64,000 nucleotides of DNA from Undaria pinnatifida. Its lineage: Eukaryota > Sar > Phaeophyceae > Laminariales > Alariaceae. Under the pieces are notes generated by a model, which was not told the DNA's origin, made no database searches, and saw nothing but the letters and a program-made list of their open reading frames with translations. Position 1 is the stretch's first letter, and each line of letters starts with the position of its first letter. The stretch spans positions 8,533,759 through 8,597,758 of the forward strand of contig JABAKD010000018.1 in NCBI GenBank assembly GCA_012845835.1, read 5' to 3'. Below, one piece after another: positions 1 through 12,000 of the stretch. The translations under genes were made by a program, and so were the position numbers.

Positions 1-545
1 TCGCCCTCCTCTTCTTCGTTTTTCTCCTCGCCAGCAACCACGCAGACCAATCAATGCGACAGCCTTCACGTAACAAACGAAGCAATCTTCTTCCAAAACC
101 TCGCCGGCTGACATGGCCCCATGTCGACGTTTGATGCAAACCGACTTTGCATCCTGTCCACTTCGAACCTCCATTGCAACGGGGACAGCAGTGCAGTCTC
201 TTCATTAATGCCAAGGCCTCTTTCGTTTCGCCTAGAGGCGACGCAGGTTCTCAACAATACTCTTTACGGTATTTTTGTTTGATAGACGCCAACTTTTACT
301 TGACGGCTTATTTAACATAGATAGTGTGTTTCGCCTATCCTTGCCTTCTTTGTTGTATAATATTACGTTTTTTTTCTGTCAAATAATGACTTTCATAATC
401 CCATGTTCGCATTAAACTCTTGGCATTACTTTAAAGTTCAATGCATGCCAAATCGGACAGCTACACCTCAAGTTGTCGAAGTGCTGCCCTGCCCTACCCG
501 AAGCATGGGCGCCGGCGAATGCCGGCGCCCATGCGGAGCCCTTGT
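1..545. repeat. Dispersed repeat family A, copy 1 (hairpin end)
   Basis: This stretch aligns along most of its length with about 43,930-44,470, and its last 75 bases align again with 47,716-47,790. All three copies end at the same point, right after GCGGAGCCCTTG, and the flanks then differ, which marks an element end. Just inside that end lies a 12-bp perfect stem (505-532) with a 4-base loop. A hairpin near an abrupt 3' end recalls non-autonomous Helitrons, but a clear CTRR end is not seen, so the class is open. The small open frames here are not coding. Confidence 0.6.
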
Positions 546-781
546 ATTTGGTTAAAAAATGTGACGCAAGGCTTTTCATGGTGGAGGTCGAAATTGAGAA
601 AACACATGTCGTGCCGTACGCAATTGTTTTTGTAGTTCGGTGTTCTTCGCGGGTTCTTTCGGCCATGGCACGCCTTCGATTATATTAGGTTGATGTAATG
701 TCTAGACCATTCGCTTATGAATGCGGTATTAAGAGGGGTAGTAGGGCTCTTTGCATTCAATTAGCAGACATTACACACAGG

Positions 782-846
782 GGTTGTATCCTTTCCCAGG
801 GGAGTATCGGCCGGTTGTATCCTTTCCCAGGGGAGTATCGGCCGGA
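782..846. repeat. 31-bp direct tandem duplication
   Basis: Two near-perfect adjacent copies of a 31-bp unit that begins GGTTGTATCCTTTCCCAG and ends in GGCC. They lie just upstream of the broken ORF at 0.9 kb. No function is evident. Confidence 0.85.
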
Positions 847-930
847 TGCTCCTCTTCCTTGAATTAAGCTCGTGTTGATTGGCCAGAAAATCAACTTGTT
901 ACTTTGTTGAGCTTACTCGTGTGCCTTGCA

Positions 931-2532
931 GCAAGCTCGTTGTTGAATCTGGTTGCAGCTTTCAAACCAAGAAACAAGAGAAAACCGAGGGAGACACGAC
1001 GACAGTGTCGCCACAGGCCGGGCCACCGACTGCACAGCCAGCGCAGATGAGGCAAAAGGGGGAGGTTGGGGAGGGTGCAATGTCTTCCGCTTCCGGCCAA
1101 GCGTCGACGAGCGTCGGTGTTACGCCTGGAGCGAGTGAAGGACGGGGAGACGGGACAACTCGGGGGAGGAACAGGGGGAAGGGGAAAGGGAGGCCTAAAG
1201 GGGTTGAAAGGGCAGGGACACCGGCGAACGGTTGCGGCGGCGGCAGTGGCAGCAGCGGCGGGGTGGCGGGTTCATCCGCTACACCCCTCGCTGCCAGGGG
1301 AGTGTCTAGCCAAGGTGCCGGAGTTTCGTCTTCTATACCGATGGAGGAAGGGGACGACGCGCGCAGTCAACCCATTAGGCCTCGGCTTGCCGTCACGAAA
1401 CCGAGGCATTCCATCTCTGGTTTGATGACCCCGCCGGCAGCAAGGTCATCCGATGCCCAGTCTACTGCATCTAGTGAATCTGCCGAGTGGAACATGGCAT
1501 CCCGATGCCCAGTCTACTGCATCTAGTGAATCTGCGGAGTGGAACATGACATCGGTGGACAGTTTAGCCTCTAGCCACAGAAAATGGATGCAGCCTGCCA
1601 CGTCCGAGGAGGAGGACGACAATTTCACCAGCGCGTCGAACATTGAGACAGGATGGAGGACTGTCACCCGCCGAAATAATTTTAAGCAGGGAGCAGCGGC
1701 GGCGCCTGCGGCGAACCGTCGCCCGTGCGCCACCGGAGCGGAGGGGGAGCTGAGTCTGTTGGCGGCGGGGTCGCTTCTTCGGAGGCAACCCCTTTGCAGG
1801 GTCGACGTCGACACTCGCCGTCGTCTACACCGCAAGCAAGGTGGGAGTTCCCCTTGTCAGCCGAGCTCAAAGTCGGGTGCGACAGAGAAAGTGAAGGCGC
1901 GGGCCGTTTCTGATAGAAATAAGACAAACGTAGCTCCACCAGTGCGCAGTGGGGTGCGGATCCCGATACGATCGCACTCGGAGGCGCAGGGCGATGGGGC
2001 GAGTAGCGGGACCGTCCAGACACCGTCGCTCCCTTCTGGCGGTTGTCGAACTGCAGCGGTGCCGGTACCCGGGGCAGCACGCTAGATGCCTCATAATGAC
2101 AACAACACGGGCAGGAGGGGCGGGAGGGTGGTGGCGGTACCGCCGGTGGTCGGTGATAGCGCTTCAGCCACAGGAGGCAGAGCCAGCGGAAGCTTTATCC
2201 AGAACAATCAAGGCCACCGCACGGCCAAACTGAGGCTCCCGGTGAAGGACCGAAAGGGGGGTTCGGCATCGGAGGCGTGCACTTCGGCCATGGATCAGGG
2301 GAGCCCATCTTTGAGCGGAGCCCAGCCGATCATCGACCTGACCTCGAGCCCGGACGAGGACGTGATGGCTACCTTTGCTTGGTCTCTCTCCACGGTATCA
2401 GCTGCAGAGGGAAAGGGTGCTGAGGGAAAAGGCAGCCCAGACAGCCCTGCACCAAACCGCTCGAAAAAGCACGCGCAATCGAAATCTCCCCCGAATCCCC
2501 CATCAAGATTTCGCGCCCGAACAGTGACTTAG
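931..2532 (+). pseudogene. Broken low-complexity ORF with SUMO-interaction-like motif
   Basis: An open reading region rich in Gly, Ser, Ala, Arg and Pro runs from about 931 to a stop at 2530-2532, with two breaks. A 52-bp tandem duplication (about 1451-1554) shifts the frame and causes an early stop. An in-frame TAG at 2083-2085 interrupts the second part. The first ATG in frame is at 1047; a possible 3' splice site (CCTTGCAG) precedes 931. A GWRTVTRR motif lies near 1655-1680. Near the C-terminus IIDLTSSPDED (about 2330-2365) matches the hydrophobic-acidic pattern of SUMO-interacting motifs. No family was recognised; it may be a transposon ORF1 remnant or a decayed host gene. Confidence 0.35.
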
Positions 2533-2700
2533 AGGGACACTTGCGTCCGAAATATGAATGAGTGCTTCAGTTTTTGGAAGGGATCCCTTATTCGAATAGG
2601 TGAATACCTCTAACCAACGGAAGGTGCCGTCGTCGCGATCACCGTGACCAGATTTTCGGATTGCCCAGCAAGACACGTACAATATGATTATGTTGTTGCC
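2533..2700. other. Spacer, nothing recognised
   Basis: A short AT/GC-mixed spacer between the broken ORF and the 300-bp array. No motif, splice site or repeat was recognised. Confidence 0.5.
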
Positions 2701-3830
2701 CTTTTTTTATGGCTGTTGTTTTTCGCCGAAGTAGATTGGGGTCGGGGGGGGGGGGGGGGCATGGGGCTCAGCACGGGTATGTGTGTTTTAGGTTTTTAGG
2801 GGACGCGTTTTTTTTTTTTTGTGCAGATACCAGAAAGTGCCTCGACATGGTGGGTGAAAGATGATATAGACCAACGATCAAAACATGTCGTCGGTATTAG
2901 GGTTTAGTGGGGTTATATGGTATCCAAACTGCTGCGAAGACTACGAAGCGGGGCAAGTTTTGTCTTTGGTAAAAAAAGAAGTTGTCACGTGTAGGTACCG
3001 CAAGGTGCCTCGATATGTGCCGCACGGCTAGAGGATTGGGGTCGGCGGGGGGGGGCGAGGGGGCAGGGTGCTCAGCACGGGTAGATGTGTGTGTGTTTTT
3101 TTGCGTGCAGGTAGGGCAAGGTGCCTCGGCATGGTGAGGGTAAGATTACATAGACCGACGACAAGAAAATATCGTCGGTACTTGGGCTCTTAGTGGGGTT
3201 GTATGGCATCCCGACCACTGCGAAAGACTACGAGGCGGGGGTATTTTGTCTTTAGTCAATTATTTGATTGCAATGCGTAGGTACCGCAACGTGCCTCGAA
3301 ATGTACCCCGAGCGCAAAAATTGGGTTGGGGTCGTTGGGGGCGGGGGCAGCGTGTGCTCAACACGGGTATGTGTGCATTTTTTGTTGTTGGGCAATGAGC
3401 GCTTTTGTTCGTATACATGTAGGTACCGCAAGGTGCCACGGCGTGGCAGGTGCAAGATGACATAAGCCGACGACCGGAAGAGATTGTCGGTAATTGGGTG
3501 GAGTGAAGTTGTATGGCATCCAGACCACTGCGAAAGACTACGAGGCGGGGACTGCTGTTTTATCTTTAGTCGGTTATTTGATTCTAACGTATACGCACCG
3601 CAAGGCGCCTCGATATGTACCACACGTTCAGAGGATTGAGGCCGGGGGCGGGAACCGGATGCTCAACATGTGTGTGTGTGCTTTTTGTGTTTTTGGGTGA
3701 CGTGTAGGTTTTAGTTTTGTGTACGTGCGGACGCCTCAAGGTGCCTCGATATGGAGGTTGCAAGATGACATAGACCGACGACCAGAAGAAGTCACCGGTA
3801 TATGGATTTAGCAGGGTTGAATGTATTGTG
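2700..3830. repeat. About 300-bp tandem array, four degenerate copies
   Basis: Four head-to-tail copies of a unit of about 280-315 bp. Anchor phrases recur in order: GGTACCGCAAGGTGCCTCG, then a G-rich run, then CTCAGCACGGGTATGTGTG, then GACATAGACCGACGA, then GTCGGTA..TTAGTGGGGTTG near 2892, 3173, 3487 and 3793. The copies differ by many substitutions, so the array is old. Open frames inside it differ between copies and are not coding. Confidence 0.85.
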
Positions 3831-5300
3831 GCGTATCTTCTCCGTTGTTACCGTCTGTAAGTTGGTCCAGTCGGAATCTTCCCTTTTAGGTATCTCAAAA
3901 CCCACCGCTCGACGTTCTCGTCCCAGGTTTTGACATTCTTCTCGCGATGATATTCGATTTGTCTCGGAAGGGCATCTACGCTATGTTGTCGGAGGGAAAA
4001 CAAAATGATTGGGCGGTAGACCGCTTGAGGGACCAGTCGTGAATAAGGCGGTCACCGCCGTATTGCTGGTGCCAGTCGAGCCCGGCGATTTTAACCGCCT
4101 TGTTCAGGGTCAACTCTATGGCCACCATGCGTACGGGTCGGAATCGGTGCTCACCTCGCTCGTTACTTACGTGACGCTTGCGGGCAACTGACAACCTGCA
4201 GTGCAGCACCAGCGCCATCGAATGGCATTGACGTGATTATCCCTGGGTATTCAAGTTTAAGGTTGCATGGAGCCATGGGTTTTTCGGATTAAATTTTTTT
4301 AGGGTGACACACCAGCACGTGGCTGGCTGTGTTCTGCAGTGAACCGAGATGCACTTGACAAACGACAGCTATATGAAAGTGTGCGGTGCGTGGTGTTCTA
4401 CAACTGAGCAGGAACTGGCCTCTGATACAGACATATACGATGCGGGATGTGTGAGCTTTAGCTGTCATTAGTACCCATCCGCCGGAAGCTAAAAGTCAGC
4501 AAAATACAACAATCAAGCAACCAAACAACAATATACGACCAAACCAGGTATATTGATAGCATCGCCCCCCATGAACAACCAACTGGTACTAGTCGTTGCC
4601 ACACAAAGTAGCCGAATTTTTTACCAATACCGCCCCTTCGGTCCGGACTGTTTAAGTTGTCAAAAATTACACTAAACAAAACTCCAGACTATGAGTACGA
4701 GCATTTGCAGCGAACTCTGTGTGCCATCCTCGCCGCCAAACAACCGAAAAAAAAACGATACGCGAAACAACCAACAGGGCATTCTAAACTGTACGACACC
4801 AGGAATAAACCGTCTACGGTATCACGATCCCATCACACACCAGGTCCGGCCTGGTACCTGCTGCTCGTACGAACATTCTTGTACTTTGACCGAGCCAGAT
4901 GATCCGAAAACTATGCTACAAGTGACACATGCTATTATACCATCTACGATACCGGTGCGCCAAACATTTCTGAGGCTCCTGCGATATGAGGAGCTTACGA
5001 CGGAGGACCAGATATAGTAGTCAGGACCCACGATGTACACAAAAATCACGTATTCACCCGTTTTTGCAAACCATTTTCGATCCTGATTACTGCAACATGT
5101 TCCCCCGCAGTAGTACCTCCCACCCCAAAAAAAGGGAAAGACGAATGTGCAACGTCATTTACCAGTCCCATGGCCTAGGTATATATGCCAGTAACGAATG
5201 CTATCGTGAAACGTGCACAATGCTGGACGGGTAGGTCCTTGGTCAGGGGGGGCGGCGGTTACCACAAAACGCTTTGCCCAAAACGTGCTACCACTATAGA
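3830..5300. other. Non-coding, dispersed repeat fragments
   Basis: No exon could be supported. Near 4020-4100 is a phrase of the type GTGAATAAGGCGGTC...GGTGCCAGTCG, which recurs in altered form at 13.9-14.06 kb and 47.98-48.06 kb. At 4449-4500 lies a copy of the repeat carrying CCATCCGCCGG. Small open frames here have no support. Confidence 0.5.
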
Positions 5301-5359
5301 AGCACGCGTCGAGCATATTATACACCTTTATCACCTATCACTGCCAGCAACGCAGCAGT

Positions 5360-5455
5360 AGTGTCTTTCAAGGAATCTGGCTTCACGAAAGAATGGGTGG
5401 GATGTCATTCGCTTCTCGGGAGGAGTACTTTCGCATTTACAACGACCAAAACATC
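5360..5455 (-). pseudogene. Degenerate copy of the last exon of the bZIP-like gene
   Basis: The sequence around TTTCACGAAAGAATGGGTGGG matches TTTCACGAAAGAGTGGTGGGG in the true terminal exon at 5829-6023, and the similarity continues on both sides. The reading frame is not kept and the helical motif seen in the true exon is gone. It lies about 470 bp downstream (minus sense) of the real exon. Confidence 0.6.
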
Positions 5456-5828
5456 CAATAAATACCTTGCGACGAAAAAGACCGGGTCATCACTTGTAGC
5501 CCTCCCCTCTCACGCGCAGGGAACATTTCACACGTCGGGCACATCAGACCTCTCCAAACGACATTCGCCTTCCAGGGCAGATACATCCTGGTCTACATGA
5601 TCTGCATGGCGCAAATATATCACGTTGCCGGGTGAGGAGCCGGACGAACTGAATGATCTGGTACAATTTTTCCATGGCTGGATTCGTACTACAAAGACCC
5701 CACACACCACATAATAAACGGGCAGAGATGGGATCTGTTGATAGACTATCTAGATCATCAACTGTCCGATGGTAACGAATTGCTCCCCTTGCGGATCACG
5801 TCTCGCGAAGGGTGTGCGCGCAATTCAA

Positions 5829-6023
5829 TCACTGCCAGCAGCAAAGGGTCATCGGCTCTGGTTTCACGAAAGAGTGGTGGGGTCCCATTCTTTTCGGGAG
5901 CAGCGGAAGTTTCGCGATGTGTGCCCGGTTGGCGGAGACCCACAGCAGCAGCCTCGCCACTTGCTGCGGAGAGAACGAGCTCTGGAGTTTCGCCATAACC
6001 CTCTCGAACTTCTCGTTTTTCGC
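5829..6023 (-). CDS. bZIP-like gene, terminal exon (10)
   Basis: The exon follows a good acceptor (GAATCCTCAG) in phase 0 and gives 64 residues to a TGA. Residues 4-36 form an amphipathic helix pair, NEKFERVMAKLQ then SPQQVARLLLWVSANR. The pattern 'Q-x-A-R-x-L-L-x-V' parallels the last conserved block of TGA-type bZIP C-termini. The tail after LPLLP looks unconserved. Confidence 0.65.
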   Translation of the reverse strand, partial: AKNEKFERVMAKLQSSFSPQQVARLLLWVSANRAHIAKLPLLPKRMGPHHSFVKPEPMTLCCWQ

Positions 6024-9000
6024 CTGAGGATTCAACAGGGAGAGGGCATACATGGGAAACTGATGGGTGCTAATCCCTTTGGCTTGTGCGAAAAATAAAC
6101 TAGTAAAATCCCAAGCCGATTTCACGCCAAAACGGGGGCAGGCATGGGGTATGGTAAGTGCTGTTCACTCTTTTACCGCTGCGACAAAAAAAAACTGCTG
6201 CCATCACCTCGTGCTACGTTTTTGATATTCGAGTTCAATTGTGTTCTAGTCTCTGTCTGAAGCCCCTCCGGGAATTCAGAGGGAACCGTGTCGACAAGAA
6301 AAGACGATTACAGCATCGCCCACAAAAATCCGCCTGGGCAGCTGGGGTAACAATACAGCACTTTACCGAAAGGCCTTACATATATAGAGTGAGCGCATTC
6401 TCAACCAATCCGTGCTTACCCCTTTAAGCTCCGCACACCCAACATCGGTACAAAACACTTGGGATTATACCATGATAATGTTACGAATTAGAATCGAATA
6501 TCCTCGAGTGGGTGCATTTTTAAAAACATCGCGACTCAACCGATTCATCAGCGAGTGCATTATCAACTTTTCAACATCGCATGGTGTGAGTGGTGGTGGT
6601 GGCGGTGGTGGGCGTGTGCCCGAAGCACAACGTACATAGGGAGGGGACGCGCGGGAGAAGGCGAAACTTCAGACGGGCAAAAAATCGAAAACGAGCGACG
6701 ATTACAGCATCAGCCAAAAGATGTAGCCCAGGCTGCTGGGGTTGGGCATGTGCCCGAAGACGATCCATCATCCACCTACCCCCGACCAGCTCCACCCAAT
6801 CTCAGCCACACCGTAAGCAGTTGTGTTCGACGTGTCAAAGGTGAACCCACCGACCACCACCCACCCGCCCACCCGCCCACCCACCCGCCCACCCACCACC
6901 CACCCACCGACACACATGCTGAGGTACAGGTGCACCAAATTTTTCCGAGGCTCCTAACCTATCGAGGGGGTGTATCAACTATAGCTTGCCTTATGAGGCA
7001 AAAAACTGATTTTAGGCAGACTGAAAGTGCAATCCGACAAACAAACCCGTGGCCCAGGTAAGCAAAACAATCATTTTGCGCAACAAGAATGAGATTTCGA
7101 CCATTTTGGGTTAAGAAGCCCCATCATTCAGAAAAGTGTTTTGGCCAAAAAGTGCTATCTCTATAGTTTCCTTATGTTTATCCCCCGGCGGAGGCGGCGA
7201 AAAATAAACCTTAAGCTCACCACATTTCCACGTATTTTCAGACGTGTCGTGTATCCTAACTCAATTTTATTCGCAATCCAGCGCTCACTGGCGTGTCCAT
7301 CAGCTCCCATGGTAGTGACAGCGCCCGCTGACCCTATCGGCGGTCACCGTTGCTCCTCCAGCAGCGCAAGCTGCCGTCCTATACTGCCGTCGTATGCGGA
7401 TGCGTGAGTATGTCGATCCGACTTGATCCCTAGGGATCAGGTGCGGTGGACGTAGCCATCCAGAAAGGCATCCCTCCTTGTGGTGTGGGACTTGGGCAAG
7501 CTCACCCACGAAAAAAAACTCCGGCCATAATAGAACAGTCCTCCGCCGGACTTGGTCAAGTTACGGTCCACCCTACCCACTCGGGCGTTTGGTCCTCGAG
7601 CTACCTCTATCGTAGCACGCGTCCACCTAAAATCCCAACCCCACCCCACCCCTGTCCAACCCAACCGAATCCCAATCCCAACGTAAGCGGTCGTGTCGGT
7701 CCTGTCACTAGCAGACCCCTCCGCTACCACCACCCACTACCACAACCCACCCACCCATCCGCCCACCCTCTCACCTCGCTGGATTTCTGCAGCTTGCGTA
7801 CAAGCCGGAGAGATTCCCTCAGGTCCGCTAACAAGCTCTTGATTCGCGTCCTCCTCTCTTGGATCCGTCCTATTTGCTCTTCGCTTACCCTGGAAATAAG
7901 CAAAAACGAAGCAGCATGGATAAATAAAACTCACAGCTGACGTTGTTATAATAACTTCATAAAATAAGGTTTGGCTAAACCAAAAAAATATACAGTGTTG
8001 TCGCAAAATATGTAAACGCACGAATTTTTGCTCTGCCGCAGAACAAGGTTCTCGATCGTCAGGCTAGCGAGCACGCGTTTGATCCGCGTCCTTCGCTTTT
8101 CTTATGCGCCCTGTCTGTTCTTCGCTTACTCTGAAAATAAAACGAAAGCGACCGAATAGGTCGTCACTTCCCCGCCAGCCGCGGTTGGGTTGTCCCCGAC
8201 CGCGGTGGTTCCAGAGCTGCGATCTGCGGGATACCTCATCTAACGGCTGACCCTATAAATTATTGACGAAATAATAGAGTAATCAATATGGGCGCGCAAC
8301 GTAACCCAACCACGGGGTTCAGCAGTTGCAAACTCAAAAAATCTAGTGATAGTCTCACCTTAGCTCATGGTTATCTATATATAACCTCAGCAATATTGTT
8401 TTCACATAAACTCGCATAATCAAGTCCGCGGTCACAGGACAGGCTCCATCCACTCTGGAGTGGAAGACTACCCCAGGAAAAAGATAAAACAAACTACGCA
8501 ATAGCCTCGTTTGGTCTGATCGGTGTTACTTGCCGGGTTACAAGGGCGGTGGCTGACTGTTTTTACGTTAGTTTTCAAGAGCTTTTCCAGCCTTTTCAAC
8601 TTGCAATCCCCTCGGGAATTTTGAGCCAACCACACATCGCGAGGGGAAGCTCGCATCTTTTTAAAAAGAGCGAATCGGCATCGGCAGCACCAGCACCAGC
8701 AGCACCACAACCCTGAGCAGCAACAACAACAGCAGCGGCAGCACCAACAGCAGCGGCAGCACCAACAGCAGCCGCGGAGCACAACGTTCTCGATTCGATC
8801 GAAGCCTTCCTTTTCTTTTCTGGGCACGGGATATCGTTCGGCGTGTCCACTTTGAGAGGTCGCCGGCCTTACATGGAAGACGAGTACAAGGTAATGTTGT
8901 TGCTGGAATGAAAAGCTCTCGCAAGTCGGACTGATGACGATCTTTATGGAAACGCAAGAAATGCAGCCACCGGGACTCAGCAGTTTGCGGCGTTGGAGGG

Positions 9001-12000
9001 TGGGTCATGTTGGGAAATTCTTGCGGGCTTTCTACTGGTATGAGTTCAGGGGTATGGCAGTGGAGGTGTGGGTAATGCCTTTTTCACGTGCCCAATAAGC
9101 TGCAAATTTAAACATCTCAATTGCTTTCTTTATCACCCTCTCAACACCTTTGAATCATCGGTATCCAGCAGTTGCAAAACTAAGAAACAAAGTTAAAAAA
9201 AAATAGTTGCAAACTCAAAAAATTATAGTTGCCCCATCTCGCCCTATATACCCCTTTGGAACAGCTGGATCTAGCAGTCGCAAACTTACAAAACCTAATT
9301 GCAAACAAAAACGCAGTTGCAGACCCAAAGAAAAAAACAGTTCCTCTTTTCGCCGTTTTCGCTCTTTATAACCCCATGGAAACAACGGGATTCACCAGTT
9401 GCACTACAAAAAAAGGTAAGGTAGTTTGGTAAACTAATCCCTTCGAAACAGCGGGATTCAGCAGTTGCAAGCTCAACAAACACAATCGGAAACAAAAAGG
9501 TAGTTGCAAACTCAAAAGATTACAGTCGCCCTTCCCACCCTATCCCTTTCGGAACCGCTTCAGCAGTTGCACACTAACAAAAACACAGTAGCCTCACACC
9601 CTAACTCATGCCTCAGGATAGCGCTGAGAGGCTGCTCCGCTTCTTGTCCTCGAAGAATGAGTCGTGTTGACCCAAGTGGTCCAAATATCACATTTTGTCA
9701 TATTTTTCTTACTCAGTTATACCGGTAGTATATATGACCCCCCCCCCCCCCCCCCCCCCCTCGCGGTGCTCCGTCTCGAAAAGGATGCGCTGTCAATAGT
9801 CAAATGACTAAGGCAAGCAACAAGTGAGTACCCCCCCCCCCCCCCTCCCGTGTACGCCTCGGGAAAGGGGGTGTAAAATCGGGGACGCTATTATTGGACA
9901 CCCCCGGGGATCTGTGCTACAATTGAGAGTAGCACTTTTCGGCCAAAAGGTGTTATGAATGACGGGCGCCTTAACCTATTATTAAAATCGTCGAGACGCC
10001 ATTTCTCTTCGGTTTGGCAATATTTTATAAAGTTTTCCAAACAACGTCAGCTGTGAGTTCAACAAATTTCGGGTCGATGCTCATCTTTGCAAGCTGCGTA
10101 ACGCACCGGTCGTCCGTTTCCAGTAAGCTTTTATGAGTCAAAACCCGATATATAAAAAAACGACATCGTATTAGAATAATTATCATGCATGACCAAGTGT
10201 TAGCTTGGTAGCACATCAATCGTCTGAATATCTATCAACAAGAACAACACGAACAGCAACAAACATTGCGTTGTACCTGATCATTATACATATGTAGCAT
10301 CAACATCAACGCGGGAAGTGTTAGAACATATAGTCTATGCTTCTACACCTATTAATAGGCCATGGGTCTGCTCGTTTTCTTAGGTTTATCGAGTTGCACT
10401 TTCGGTTTTCTCAAAACCGGAAAAAAAAGTGGCTTCGAGGGCTTCGAGGGCTTCGAGTGGTAACTTCGAGGGGTAAGGACCTCCGAAAAAAAGGGGTAAC
10501 CCCTACCGTACTATTAGTAGCACGTGCACGAGCCGTCCCACGGTAGGGGTTGCAGTTGTTGGATTAACTAATAATGTACCTGTCCGATCGAGCTCCTCAA
10601 GCGAGGAACTACCGGTCAGTCATTAGTCGAGTGATTTCACGAGTACATGTTTTTTTAGGACTACGGCGTAGAAGCTTGGTCGGATTGTGTGAACGAATGC
10701 CTTCGGAGTCAATTTCCGGGTGATGTATTGAGCTCCTCATGTGAGGACCTCAGGGACTGATGCTGCGCCCCTTCCGGGGATGGCTCTACACTAACTTTAA
10801 GTAAGTTGCCCTCTCACCCTAACTCCTGCCGGAGGATAACGCTGAGGCTGCCTCTTTTCTCATCCTTGAAGAAAGAGTCATCTTGGTCCAGAGTCCACAA
10901 GCTCATTTTCGTCGTGTCTGTCGGCAGAATCTGCCTCTCCAACTGTTTCAGATGGAACTCCACCTGCGAAAAACGACACGACGGACGCGATAAACAAACG
11001 TGCACCCGCACGTTGCGTTCAAGTTGCTCTCGTTGTCGTCTCCCTCGAAACGCGGAAATGAACTACTTTATGATAATCGCCTCGCTCTATTATGGAAAGT
11101 AACTAATCATAATTAGTGCGCGTTAACGCCTTTACAGCTGGAAACCCGTTTTCGGGAACAAAAAATACTCGAAATTAGTATAGGGAGGGGTTTTAGAGCT
11201 CCAAAGGGGGTATATGTTCTTTCTTTATTTCCCGGCACGATCTTCAGCTTTCATTTCTTATGTTTGGGATGCTTCTCTAACACTAATCACAATCAAAAGA
11301 AGGCGTCGATCCAACTCCACCCGGTGGCGGTCAAAAGTTCTTTCTTTATTGCCGTACGATCTCTAGCTTCTTTTTTTGTGCTTGCGGATGTTTTGTTTTT
11401 ACAATGAATACTCTACAAAAAAGGCGTCGATCCATCCCAACCCAACCCCAACCCCAACCGTAACCCTAACCTCAACCCTGACCCCAACTCTGACCCCAAC
11501 CCTGACCCAAGCCAAAGCCGCGCCCCTTCTGAGGGCACCTTACCGCTTTTTCGAAAAAAAATGGTTGACATACCCCTTAAAGTATATATCACAGGTATAC
11601 CCTAACCCTAACCGAATGAAACGCAACCAACCAACCAATGTACGGTGAACCTTCTTCTCGTACACAGTGTGCGTCAACCATCGTCTCGAAAAAGTGGTAA
11701 GCTCTACTGCCCCTTCTCGCGGCGCAGCAACGCGCTTTGGATACTCCGAAAACCATGTGCGCACCAGGAAGGATAAAAAAGAGGAGTACCTGGTAGAGAA
11801 TAAAAAAAATAAAGAACGGTGCTTCATCTGGTATGTTTCAGGGGGTTTGAGAAAAGGGTAAAGTCTGTACTGACATTGAACAGGATCAAGATATTTACTC
11901 GGCGCCACTGCAAAATACGAACGCGTGACTACGAATACCAGCGCGCAAAAAAAAAAAACGTAGCACGCGCGATCGACGCAACATTAGTAGCATCGCACGC

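Noticed and set aside
3252-3623. 123-codon minus-strand frame
   Set aside because: It lies in the 300-bp array and repeats itself; frames are not conserved among the array copies.
8660-8830. Ala- or Leu/Cys-rich frames on the minus strand
   Set aside because: They are readings of a CAG/CAA tract in three frames, with no in-phase splice fit to the neighbouring exons.
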